Shown: positions 1 through 7,119, numbered from the stretch's first letter. The stretch: DNA of 7,680 nucleotides from Desulfobacteraceae bacterium (GCA_027353395.1 DAIEHU010000121.1:1-7680), one strand, 5' to 3'. Notes: a model not told the origin generated them from the letters alone. A program made the numbers and translations.

Positions 1-1
1 C

Positions 2-73
2 ATTTCCGCATCAGAAGCGCTGCGTCTTTTGTTCGAGGGAAAACAACCGAAGTTCATGACGGTTGCTGAATAG
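2..73 (+). CDS. C-terminal end of an unidentified protein (partial, starts before the window)
   Basis: An open frame enters from the left edge and ends at a TAG at 71-73. It gives 23 residues ending in LLFEGKQPKFMTVAE. The mix of hydrophobic and charged residues reads like a real helical C-terminus, whereas the other two forward frames give less protein-like peptides. It lies on the same strand as the next gene, about 50 bases upstream, so it could be the end of an upstream gene in the same direction. The piece is too short to assign a family. No hairpin terminator is visible between it and the next gene. Confidence 0.4.
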   Translation: MSASEALRLLFEGKQPKFMTVAE

Positions 74-84
74 TTACGAAAAAC

Positions 85-113
85 TTTCAATTATGATTTT
101 TGTTCGTTATAAT
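85..113 (+). promoter_or_regulatory. Candidate sigma70-type promoter for the zinc-ribbon protease gene
   Basis: A perfect TATAAT hexamer lies at 108-113. A weak -35-like TTTCAA (3 of 6 matches to TTGACA) lies at 85-90, with a 17-base spacer, in an AT-rich gap. Transcription would start near 119-121, only about five bases before the first ATG at 125. That implies a nearly leaderless message, or translation from the later in-frame ATG at 158. The poor -35 box and the AT-rich setting mean the hexamer could be chance. Confidence 0.35.
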
Positions 114-124
114 GCGGCTGGTTC

Positions 125-1786
125 ATGATGAATGACAGCCAAAATGCAACCGATAAAATGCAACCGATAAAATGCAAAAACTGCGGAATCCCGCTGAAAT
201 CCTATTACACGTTTTGCCCGAATTGCGGGGCCGGTCTTGCGTCGCGGCCAAGGAAATTTGGCGCAGTCATGAGTTCAATCATGATGGCGCTGGCGATTGC
301 CGTTTTCCTGGGCTACCTATATATGCAAAGGACCGGCTTTCCTTCCCCCTTTTTTGGTAATTCGAAAACATACGATACCGCGCATACAACAAATAGATTT
401 AAAGATCACGCCCAATTACCCAAAGTCTTGTTCCCTTTTCTGGAAACAGCTTCATCTGCCATGCCGGCGGGCCAGGTGCGGCTTTCGGATATCGCCGGCA
501 ATCAAATCGGCCGGATAACGGCAACGGTGTCCGCCGGCGGGTGGGTCGCCATTCCTTCTCAATCATGCGTGGGCGCGCGCGACTGGCATTATCAGGCATC
601 CGATGGCGGGACATGGGAAATTTCAGGGGGTATTCTGGGCGATGGGGATGACGTGGGGCTCTGGCAGGTCAAAAATGATGCTTCATTTACCGGCCCGCCG
701 GTATTGCCCGCGGAGCCGGGCGCACCCATGACCTGGGTGTCGCTGGTCTCCCATCAGACCATGACGATTTCCCATCCCGAGATTCAATCCGAACAGATGA
801 ACGTGCTTCTTCTGTCACTGCCTTCGAGCATGAAGGAACCTGGCGTCTTTATGCAAAACGGCGGGATGGTGGGATGGACATTCGGCGGGCTGGTGGCGGG
901 CGGGTATCTCTGGAAAGGACCGGCGGAAAAGAATCTGGTCATGGAAATGAGAGTGGATGATTTTTACCGGCTGACATTTGAAGGGGGCCGGGAGGAACAG
1001 ATGACCCTTGCTTATGCAACCGATAACACGAATCCGCTGGCGCGGCTTTCGGCGTTCGCCAGCGGACTCCGGCTGGCCCCGATGGTTCCGGAGGAGAAAA
1101 CGCCCCTCCGCCTCCGAACCGATGCGCTTATAAAAGAAATGCGCGCCATCATGTCCGGAATGATGGATGCCGGAGACAAGGAAATGATTCCTGTTGTTTT
1201 TGACGGTCCCGCCCTCGCCGGAACCCATGATGTACTGTTCATGGTGGATGTACTGACCATAATGGCGCAGACCGAAGGGCCGGAAAAGACATCTGCGTTT
1301 GTGGACGAGATGCTGACGTCGACCCAGGGGCTGGACGCGGATGCGCTCCGGAAGCTCCAGGAATTCCGGGATCAGCTCAATATCAAAATTCAAAAAGCGG
1401 CAAAAAATCAGGTGGTGATCCGGTTTTCTCCGGATTCCGGCCAAATCCGGGCCAAAGGCGTCCTCAACAACCGGGTGAGCCAGAATTTCGTTGTGGATAC
1501 CGGCGCGTCAATGGTGACGATTCCATCATCCGCCGCCAAAGATTTGGGGCTGGATATCCGCTCCGCCCCGCTCCGGAAGGTAATTACGGCGGGCGGGGTG
1601 ATCGAAGCGCCGGAAGTGCTTCTGGACGCCGTTGAATTTGAGGGATGGGTTGAATATGAGGTTCCCGCGTATATTGTCGATTTGCCCGGTCAGGCCGATC
1701 TCGGGCTGCTGGGCTTGAATTATTTGAACCGGTTCCGCATGAACGTCAATACAGCATCCGGAGAATTGACACTGGAACCACGGTAG
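125..1786 (+). CDS. Zinc-ribbon, single-pass membrane protein with C-terminal retropepsin-like aspartic protease domain
   Basis: The 553-residue product starts with a small zinc ribbon (Cys17, Cys20, Cys31, Cys34; two CxxC knuckles with a CPNCG second half). One hydrophobic segment follows at about residues 46-67, so the ribbon is probably cytoplasmic and the rest periplasmic. The C-terminal domain (about 440-553) is a clan AA aspartic protease. It has the catalytic FVVDTGAS motif with Asp458, and the second half of the fold is marked by LLGLNYLNRF at 528-537. Such single-domain proteases act as dimers. The middle (about 110-270) has the rhythm of a trypsin-like beta-barrel (GGWVAIP, then DDVGLWQV, then a glycine-rich NGGMVGW stretch) but no visible His-Asp-Ser triad, so it may be a degenerate domain. 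In-frame ATGs lie at 125, 128 and 158, none with a clear Shine-Dalgarno. The 158 start would give a protein beginning MQPIKCKNCG, more usual for a zinc ribbon. The natural substrate is unknown. It is probably co-transcribed with the DUF3786 gene 20 bases downstream. Confidence 0.85.
   Translation: MMNDSQNATDKMQPIKCKNCGIPLKSYYTFCPNCGAGLASRPRKFGAVMSSIMMALAIAVFLGYLYMQRTGFPSPFFGNSKTYDTAHTTNRFKDHAQLPKVLFPFLETASSAMPAGQVRLSDIAGNQIGRITATVSAGGWVAIPSQSCVGARDWHYQASDGGTWEISGGILGDGDDVGLWQVKNDASFTGPPVLPAEPGAPMTWVSLVSHQTMTISHPEIQSEQMNVLLLSLPSSMKEPGVFMQNGGMVGWTFGGLVAGGYLWKGPAEKNLVMEMRVDDFYRLTFEGGREEQMTLAYATDNTNPLARLSAFASGLRLAPMVPEEKTPLRLRTDALIKEMRAIMSGMMDAGDKEMIPVVFDGPALAGTHDVLFMVDVLTIMAQTEGPEKTSAFVDEMLTSTQGLDADALRKLQEFRDQLNIKIQKAAKNQVVIRFSPDSGQIRAKGVLNNRVSQNFVVDTGASMVTIPSSAAKDLGLDIRSAPLRKVITAGGVIEAPEVLLDAVEFEGWVEYEVPAYIVDLPGQADLGLLGLNYLNRFRMNVNTASGELTLEPR
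141..177 (+). repeat. 14-bp direct tandem repeat, about 2.6 copies, at the start of the protease gene
   Basis: The unit ATGCAACCGATAAA occurs exactly at 144-157 and again at 158-171. A partial third copy (ATGCAA) follows at 172, and the three bases before 144 match the end of the unit. Each copy carries an ATG. Because 14 is not a multiple of three, the copies are read in different frames: the peptide is NATDK from the first and MQPIK from the second. Gain or loss of one copy would move the upstream ATGs at 125/128 out of frame with the protein body. Confidence 0.9.
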
Positions 1787-1806
1787 GCTTCATAAAGGAA
1801 AGTTGC

Positions 1807-2613
1807 ATGACACAATTGAAAACGACCATGGATATTTTTAAATTACTGGATAAATCCAATTGCCGCGACTGCGGTGAAAAGACTTGCCTGGCATTCGCCG
1901 CCTCGGTGTTCAAGGGCAAAAGACAGCTTTCGGAATGCCCGCGTCTGGACCAGGGCATTGTTCTCAAATATGCCGGAAACACTCGGAAAGCCCAGTCCAT
2001 TGAGGAGGATATGGCGGACGCGGTGGCGGCATTAAAAGAAAAAATCAGAGCCATCGATTTGTCCGAAGCGGCCCTTCGTGTGGGCGGGCGGTTCACCGGC
2101 GGACGATTGCGCTTCCGGATACTGGGAAAAGAATTCGAAGTGGATGCGACATCACGGTTTTATTCAGATATTCATATCAACCCGTGGCTGATGATCCCCG
2201 TGCTCAATTATATTATAAGTGGCGGGGGCGCGCCGCTTTCCGGAAAGTGGGTTTCATTCCGGGAATTGAAGGACGGCATGGTCAGAAATCCCTTGTTTGA
2301 GCAGCGGTGCGAAAAGCCGTTAAAACGGGTAGCGGATGAATACCCGGATTTTTTCAAAGACCTGCTGGATATTTTTGCCGGACGGCAGGTGGATCATCTG
2401 TTTGAATCCGATATTTCCATTGTTCTGCAATTTCTGCCGCTGATTCCCGTGCTGGTGTGCTACTGGAAACCGGATGACGGCATGGATTCCAGTTTTCATC
2501 TGTTTTTTGACGAAACAGCGGCGGATAATCTGCCTGTTGACGCCCTTTATACCCTGGTGGCCGGGTATGTGCACATGTTTGAAAAAATCGCGGCAAGGCA
2601 CGGGGGGAAATAA
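1807..2613 (+). CDS. DUF3786 protein with N-terminal 4Fe-4S motif
   Basis: A 268-residue soluble protein. The N-terminus carries Cys19, Cys22, Cys27 and Cys44 in the pattern CxxCx4Cx16C (CRDCGEKTC, then ECP). This is the arrangement of the 4Fe-4S domain at the N-terminus of the corrinoid iron-sulfur protein large subunit (AcsC/CdhE) and of related ferredoxin-like domains. The rest (about 85-262), with the block INPWLMIPVLNYIISGGG, resembles DUF3786, a family of unknown function common in anaerobes. I see no signal peptide or membrane helix. The ATG has a good AAGGA at 1795-1799, seven bases upstream. The gene starts 20 bases after the aspartic protease stop and has no promoter of its own, so an operon is likely. 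A redox or cofactor-related role is plausible from the cluster motif but is inference only. The DUF assignment is from memory of the motif. Confidence 0.8.
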   Translation: MTQLKTTMDIFKLLDKSNCRDCGEKTCLAFAASVFKGKRQLSECPRLDQGIVLKYAGNTRKAQSIEEDMADAVAALKEKIRAIDLSEAALRVGGRFTGGRLRFRILGKEFEVDATSRFYSDIHINPWLMIPVLNYIISGGGAPLSGKWVSFRELKDGMVRNPLFEQRCEKPLKRVADEYPDFFKDLLDIFAGRQVDHLFESDISIVLQFLPLIPVLVCYWKPDDGMDSSFHLFFDETAADNLPVDALYTLVAGYVHMFEKIAARHGGK

Positions 2614-2642
2614 AAAGCCCGGGCCGGGTTGTCCGGCTTTTT
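2612..2642. terminator. Bidirectional intrinsic terminator between convergent genes
   Basis: On the plus strand, GCCGG (2623-2627), loop GTTGT and CCGGC (2633-2637) run straight into five T (2638-2642). On the minus strand the outer A5/T5 tracts and GCC/GGC arms (2612-2619 with 2635-2642) pair around the same core, again ending in five T. The element overlaps the TAA of the DUF3786 gene (2611-2613) at one side and the TAA of the metallophosphoesterase (complement of 2641-2643) at the other, so it serves both transcripts. Confidence 0.75.
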
Positions 2643-3819
2643 ACGGCCAGGGCATCAGCCGGATCAGCGTGATCTCAGACATTCCGGCCGTGCGCATGGG
2701 CGGCCCCCAGGTGCCGGTCCCGCAGGTGGTGTAGATTTGAAAATCACCGGCCTGCTTCAAACCATGGTCATATCCGTCAAAAATCAGGCGGGTGATGAAA
2801 TTGAGAGGGAATATCTGCCCGTGATGGGTGTGCCCGGAAAGCTGAAGATCGGCATTTAACTGTTTGTTGAGATCAAACGACGTGTCCGGCATCCAGTAGG
2901 CGCGCGTATGACGGCCGGCGAGGTTCCCGGCATGTCTTTGAATGGTGGTGGGGGTGTGGAACAGCAGAATCCGGGCATGCTCTTCGCGTTTGTCCGTCGG
3001 CAGGTTCCTGATGTCCGCCAGGCTGTCAACACCTATGTAGTCCACCCCAACCAATTCCAGGCCATCGATATCGACCCATTCGTTGTTCAGAACCCGTATC
3101 GGCGTTTTTCCGATAATATTCAAAGCTTTTTGGATGCCTACGTAGTATTCGTGATTGCCGGTGACAAAAAAAATACCGTGACGGGCGTGCAGCCGCTGGA
3201 TGGGCTTGATCATGTCATCATACGACCCGTTCACGCCGTCCAAGAGATCCCCGGTGATTAAGATGATATCCGGGTCCAGGCTGTTGACCCGGCTGACCAG
3301 ACGTTCGGCGAAATCCTTGCCGTTTATGTGCCCCAGATGAATATCCGAAAGCAGAACGATACGGCGGCCGGTCCAGTGTTCCGGCACATGGCGGACCGGG
3401 ATGGCGATTGCCCTGACCCTCGGATGAAAGGCACTCCATATGCCATACACCGAAAACAAGGCGGCGGCTGTCAGCAGGAGGCCCGCGATGATTGGACGAT
3501 TCACGGAAAGCCCCGCCCATTTTGAAATTAGAATAATGGCCCAGGCGGCGGCAGCCGCCACCAGAAAATGAATCAGAAACCCCATCCAGGTGGCGGCAAA
3601 GCGGTAATAGAAAACGGTTATACTTGATCCATAAAAATGGAGCAGCAGAAGCGCGCTGATAAAGGAAATCGCCAAAAACCCCATGAGCCCATAAAAAGCA
3701 GCCCGAAAAACGGAATTGGTGATGGCGAAAAAGCAGACGACGCTTCGGGAAAAGAAGTAATGCATACCGAGCAACAGCGTCTGGAGAGTGATGATAAACA
3801 AAATAATTTTTACCGTCAT
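2641..3819 (-). CDS. Membrane-anchored calcineurin-like metallophosphoesterase (YkuE/YaeI type)
   Basis: A 392-residue protein. The N-terminal third holds about four hydrophobic segments (near 2-23, 28-62, 80-100, 108-130). The phosphoesterase domain runs from about 145 to the end. The metal-binding motifs are present in order: SDIHLG (Asp159, His161), GDLLDG (Asp191), GNHEYY (Asn222, His223) and SGHTHHGQ (His330, His332). The C-terminal block CGTGTWGPPMR is typical of the YkuE/YaeI group, where members use a dinuclear metal centre to hydrolyse phosphoesters, including lipid-linked ones such as UDP-diacylglucosamine-type substrates in some relatives. The exact substrate here is not readable from sequence. 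Between His288 and the GHTH motif there is a somewhat longer segment than in the short family members. The ATG at 3819 lacks a clear Shine-Dalgarno; Met19 is an alternative but would remove the first hydrophobic segment. It follows pyruvate kinase by 67 bases on the same strand with no terminator between, so co-transcription is likely. Confidence 0.88.
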   Translation of the reverse strand: MTVKIILFIITLQTLLLGMHYFFSRSVVCFFAITNSVFRAAFYGLMGFLAISFISALLLLHFYGSSITVFYYRFAATWMGFLIHFLVAAAAAWAIILISKWAGLSVNRPIIAGLLLTAAALFSVYGIWSAFHPRVRAIAIPVRHVPEHWTGRRIVLLSDIHLGHINGKDFAERLVSRVNSLDPDIILITGDLLDGVNGSYDDMIKPIQRLHARHGIFFVTGNHEYYVGIQKALNIIGKTPIRVLNNEWVDIDGLELVGVDYIGVDSLADIRNLPTDKREEHARILLFHTPTTIQRHAGNLAGRHTRAYWMPDTSFDLNKQLNADLQLSGHTHHGQIFPLNFITRLIFDGYDHGLKQAGDFQIYTTCGTGTWGPPMRTAGMSEITLIRLMPWP

Positions 3820-3886
3820 GGACTTTTTATGGGGCGGCGTCTGATGAAGCCGTTAGAGAATGAAGAAAATTTCCCGGCAAGGGAGC

Positions 3887-5299
3887 CTATTTCCGCTTCA
3901 GGAGATTTCTTGCCGTGCTGATTTCCACATACGAAGCCCCGTTGTCCGAGCCGAAATTCCCGGCAAGAACGGTGATCAGGCTGTCCTCGGTGATGCGGTT
4001 TTCCCCGAGCATTTCGCTTAAAGCAGCTTTCAGAAATTCATGGGTTGAGAGATCGGCCTTCATGTAATGGGCGCGGACGCCGAAAGACAGGGCCAGCTCC
4101 CGCATGACCCGCTTGTTGTAGCAAAAAGCGTAAATCCGGTTTTCCCCACGGTAGGCGGCCAGACTCCGGATGGTTTTCCCGCTGATGGTGTCGGCGATCA
4201 ATCCTTTCGTGTTAAGGCGCAGAGATGCTTTGACAGCGGCTTTGGCCAGATAACTGGTAACATCATTGGCGGTTTCATAAGTGGTGTCGATAAAGGTGCT
4301 GAGGCTGGATTCCACTTCCTGGGCGATTTTGGCCATCATTTTCACGGCTTCCAGGGGATATTTCCCGTTGGCGGTTTCACCGGAGAGCATGATGGCGTCC
4401 GTATGGTCCAGGCAGGCGTTGGCCACATCCGATACCTCGGCCCGGGTGGGCCGCGGGGAGTAAATCATGGATTGGAGCATCTGGGTGGCAATGATGACGG
4501 GTTTGCGCCTTTCAATGCATTTTCGGACGAGTTTTTTCTGAATAATCGGAATGCGTTCCGCCGGAATCTCCACCGCCAGATCCCCCCTGGCGACCATGAC
4601 CCCATAGGCGTGATCCAGAATTTCATCTATATTATCAACACCTTCCTGGTTTTCGATTTTGGCGATGATTTTGATGGGGCTTTTTTTTGCATCCAGAATT
4701 TCCTGGATGGCGAGAATATCTTCTTTCCGCCGGACAAAGGAATGGGCAATGAAATCAATGTTATGTTCAATGGCGAATTGAATGAACAACCGGTCTTTTT
4801 CACTCAAAGACGGCAGATTTTTAATTTTAACGGCAGGCAGGTTCACGCTTTTCCGGCCCCGGATAAATCCGTCATTTTTGACTTCACAGATCAGTGATTG
4901 GCTGCTTTTCTCCACCACTTCCAGCTCAATATCCCCATCATCAATTAATATTCGGCCGCCGATGGACATGTCGTCCACAAACTGGTCATAATTGACATAC
5001 ACGCAGGCCGCACTGGTGGTCTGGTTTTTATCCCCTCTGACCGTGATTCTGTCGCCGGTTTTCACGGGTATGTCTTCCGCGGAAAAGGTCGTGCGGATCT
5101 CAGGGCCCTTGGTGTCGATCATCAATGCGATACGATCGGAAACCGCCCGAACATTTTCGATCACCTGAAGGGCTTCATCCGTCGTCTGATGGGCGGTATT
5201 GAGCCTCACCACATTGACCCCGGCCTGATACATCTGAGTCAGCAGCGGAATATCGCACTGTTTATTGGATATGGTGGCGATGATTTTCGTTTTTTTCAT
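3887..5299 (-). CDS. pyk: Pyruvate kinase
   Basis: The 470-residue product has the usual bacterial length and all domains. It converts phosphoenolpyruvate and ADP to pyruvate and ATP in lower glycolysis, in the cytoplasm, normally as a homotetramer. The A domain starts at once (KTKIIATIS; Arg32 and Asn34 in VRLNTAH; IDTKGPEIRT at 61-70). The B domain lid spans about 71-157. The signature IIAKIENQEG holds Lys214 and Glu216, the metal-binding Asp240 is in VARGDL, and ATQML with PRPTRAEVSDVANA follows at 271-295. The C domain (about 345-470) contains SGKTIRSLAAYR. The usual RLNFSHG motif is changed to RLNTAHQ, which removes the serine that binds K+ in well-studied enzymes. Glu67 of GPEIRT, the residue linked to K+-dependent forms, is kept. 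The ATG at 5299 has AAGG (complement of 5306-5309) six bases upstream. The metallophosphoesterase gene follows in the same direction. Confidence 0.95.
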   Translation of the reverse strand: MKKTKIIATISNKQCDIPLLTQMYQAGVNVVRLNTAHQTTDEALQVIENVRAVSDRIALMIDTKGPEIRTTFSAEDIPVKTGDRITVRGDKNQTTSAACVYVNYDQFVDDMSIGGRILIDDGDIELEVVEKSSQSLICEVKNDGFIRGRKSVNLPAVKIKNLPSLSEKDRLFIQFAIEHNIDFIAHSFVRRKEDILAIQEILDAKKSPIKIIAKIENQEGVDNIDEILDHAYGVMVARGDLAVEIPAERIPIIQKKLVRKCIERRKPVIIATQMLQSMIYSPRPTRAEVSDVANACLDHTDAIMLSGETANGKYPLEAVKMMAKIAQEVESSLSTFIDTTYETANDVTSYLAKAAVKASLRLNTKGLIADTISGKTIRSLAAYRGENRIYAFCYNKRVMRELALSFGVRAHYMKADLSTHEFLKAALSEMLGENRITEDSLITVLAGNFGSDNGASYVEISTARNLLKRK

Positions 5300-5552
5300 G
5301 GGTCGCCTTATGTTTCAAAAGGTTGTATCGTTGGGTCGGAGCCATCCGGACTACCGGCAGGGTTATAATTTAATCCGGTTATGGGTTTCATACAAGCGAT
5401 TTTATCGACAGGCGTTCCATATATAAGCCAGGTGATTACCCAAATAAAAATTGATGCCGGACCTGAAACTTGATAAATTTTCACCAAAATAGTTTCATCA
5501 CCCGGAAATATAACACGCCAGAATACTTTATTTTTTACCGGATGGGGGGTTT
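5300..5552. promoter_or_regulatory. Divergent intergenic region between pyk and the sigma54 activator gene
   Basis: This AT-rich spacer must hold the promoters of both divergent genes. For pyk (minus strand) the best sigma70-like pair I can see is TTGTAT (complement of 5390-5395), a 17-base spacer, and TAAATT (complement of 5367-5372); it is weak at both boxes. A plus-strand TATAAT at 5364-5369 has no partner -35. For the activator gene, TTGATA at 5470-5475 with TTTCAT at 5493-5498 (17-base spacer) is possible, as is an isolated TATAAC at 5509-5514. No good -24/-12 element, riboswitch or terminator is evident. Confidence 0.3.
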
Positions 5553-6998
5553 ATGCCAGATAAAGTCAGCGAGGAATTGTACCGCAGCGTGTTTGAAAAA
5601 TCGGGGGCTGCGTCTATCATCGTCGAACCGGACATGACCATTGTGATGTCCAATGCGGAATTTGAAAAGCTCACCGGTTACGCCAAGCATGAAATCGAGG
5701 GGCGCATGAAATGGTCCGAGGTGGTGGCCCCCGAAGACCTGGAAATGATGTCGCGCTATCATTACGCCAGGCGGATTCCCGGAAAACCGGTCCCGGCGGA
5801 ATATGATTGCCGGATCATCACTCGGACCGGTGAAATCCGGGATATTCTCATAAAAGTGGGAATGCTGCCCGACGGCCGCCAGAGCATCGCTTCATTCATG
5901 GACATCACCGAGCGCAAACAGGCCCAGAAATTTTTAGAGGAGCAGGGGGATTCCCTGAGCCGGGAAAATATACGATTAAAGTCCGGTCTCCGGGACCGGT
6001 TCCGCTTTGGCCCGATTATCGGCAAGAGCCCGGCCATGCAGCAGGTTTATGAAATGATATTAAACGCCGCCGCCACGGACGCAAACGCCATTGTGTACGG
6101 CGAATCGGGAACCGGCAAGGAGCTGGCGGCCCGGGCCATCCATGACATGAGCGATCGGAAAACCGCTGCATTTGTGACAGTCAATTGCGGAGCGGTTCCG
6201 GGAAATCTTCTGGAAAGCGAATTTTTCGGTCACCAAAAAGGCGCGTTCACCGGCGCGGATTACGACAAGTCCGGGCTGCTGGATCAAGCGGACGGCGGCA
6301 CCCTGTTTCTGGATGAAATCGGAGAACTCGGGCTTGCCATGCAAGTCAAGCTCCTGCGGGTGATCGAAGGCATGGGCTTCCGCCCTGTGGGCGGCGACCG
6401 GATGCACCATCCGGATGTCCGGATCATCGGAGCCACCAACCGGGATCTGACGGAGCGGGTCCGGGAGGGTGATATGCGGGAGGATTTTTACTACCGCATT
6501 CATGTGATTCCGATTCACCTGCCGCCGTTGCGGGAGCGCAAGGAGGATATTCCCCTTTTGATCGAGAAGTTTCTGCAACTATATGCCATACGCGGCCCTG
6601 TGCCCCCGGTCACCGGCAAAATGCTGGATGCGGCCTTGGCCTATAACTGGCCGGGCAATGTTCGGGAGCTTCAGAACGTGCTGCACCGGTACGTCACGCT
6701 CGGCCGGTTTGAAGTGCCGAATCCCCTGACGGATGAATGGAAACCGGTGAGGCGGATGCCGGATCAGGTCCGCCAGATGGACGCCGATGCCGCATTCAGA
6801 AATGATGACGCAAAAACGCCCCTTCCGGAGCGAGTGGAGAATTATGAGCGCCGGGAAATACTCCGCGCACTTTCGCGGCATCAGTGGCATCGGGGGAGGG
6901 CTGCGGAAAGTCTCGGGATTCACCGCCGGACCTTGTTCAAAAAAATGAAAAAATTGGGGATTGATCATGCATTTATTGAGAATGATCGTTCCCAATAA
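5553..6998 (+). CDS. PAS-domain sigma54-dependent enhancer-binding transcriptional activator
   Basis: A 481-residue regulator with three parts. An N-terminal PAS sensor with its PAC tail spans about 5-125 (ending FMDITERKQAQ) and is followed by a short coiled linker (about 122-148). The AAA+ sigma54-interaction domain (about 152-385) has Walker A GESGTGKE at 183-190, the sigma54-contacting GAFTGA loop at 230-235, Walker B TLFLDEIGEL at 250-259, sensor I GATNRDL at 293-299 and the sensor II region WPGNVREL at 366-373. A Fis-type helix-turn-helix sits at about 430-470 (WHRGRAAESLGIHRRTLFKK). All residues needed for ATP-driven opening of sigma54 polymerase are present. There is no receiver domain, so the signal is probably sensed directly by the PAS domain (ligand or redox). 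A GGATGGGGGG stretch ending at 5549 serves as the ribosome site, three bases from the ATG. A strong terminator follows. The next gene, an acyl-CoA ligase preceded by a -24/-12 element, is the likely target. Confidence 0.93.
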   Translation: MPDKVSEELYRSVFEKSGAASIIVEPDMTIVMSNAEFEKLTGYAKHEIEGRMKWSEVVAPEDLEMMSRYHYARRIPGKPVPAEYDCRIITRTGEIRDILIKVGMLPDGRQSIASFMDITERKQAQKFLEEQGDSLSRENIRLKSGLRDRFRFGPIIGKSPAMQQVYEMILNAAATDANAIVYGESGTGKELAARAIHDMSDRKTAAFVTVNCGAVPGNLLESEFFGHQKGAFTGADYDKSGLLDQADGGTLFLDEIGELGLAMQVKLLRVIEGMGFRPVGGDRMHHPDVRIIGATNRDLTERVREGDMREDFYYRIHVIPIHLPPLRERKEDIPLLIEKFLQLYAIRGPVPPVTGKMLDAALAYNWPGNVRELQNVLHRYVTLGRFEVPNPLTDEWKPVRRMPDQVRQMDADAAFRNDDAKTPLPERVENYERREILRALSRHQWHRGRAAESLGIHRRTLFKKMKKLGIDHAFIENDRSQ

Positions 6999-7048
6999 AT
7001 AATTTTATGTATAATTTCAAATTATTATATCCTGAATTTCCCCCTTTG

Positions 7049-7086
7049 GCGGGGCGGTTTTGTCTCATGACCGCCCCGCTTTTTTT
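7049..7086 (+). terminator. Strong intrinsic terminator after the sigma54 activator gene
   Basis: A perfect 10-bp GC-rich stem, GCGGGGCGGT (7049-7058) with ACCGCCCCGC (7070-7079), closes an 11-base loop and runs into seven T (7080-7086). It lies 50 bases after the activator's stop codon. It should separate that gene from the acyl-CoA ligase, which therefore needs its own promoter. Confidence 0.92.
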
Positions 7087-7097
7087 ATTTCTTTGCC

Positions 7098-7119
7098 ACC
7101 AATTTTTATATTTTTTGGT
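7098..7119. promoter_or_regulatory. Candidate upstream activator site (dyad ACCAA-N12-TTGGT)
   Basis: ACCAA at 7098-7102 and TTGGT at 7115-7119 form an inverted repeat centred about 42 bases before the -24 GG and about 66 bases before the predicted transcription start. A Fis-type HTH dimer could bind such a dyad. The arms are only five bases, the spacer is T-rich and the site is closer than most sigma54 enhancers, so this may be chance. Confidence 0.2.

Noticed and set aside
77..106. Weak A-tract/T-tract inverted repeat before the first gene, as a terminator of the upstream gene
   Set aside because: The arms are imperfect and have no GC core, so they would not form a stable terminator hairpin.
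815..1444. Minus-strand open frame of 209 residues opposite the zinc-ribbon protease gene
   Set aside because: It is rich in His, Arg and Pro with no domain and is fully antisense to a supported gene, so it is a shadow frame.
4067..4897. Long plus-strand open frame of 276 residues opposite pyruvate kinase
   Set aside because: It lies wholly antisense to a clearly conserved pyruvate kinase. The peptide is rich in Gly, Phe and Asp in a way expected from the complement, and shows no recognisable domain.
5382..5398. GG-N10-GC spacing in the divergent spacer, as a second sigma54 promoter
   Set aside because: Only the two dinucleotides match. The surrounding consensus bases (TGGCAC and TTGC) are absent.
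6060..6578. Minus-strand open frame of 172 residues inside the sigma54 activator gene
   Set aside because: It is antisense to the most conserved AAA+ region, and its peptide resembles no family.
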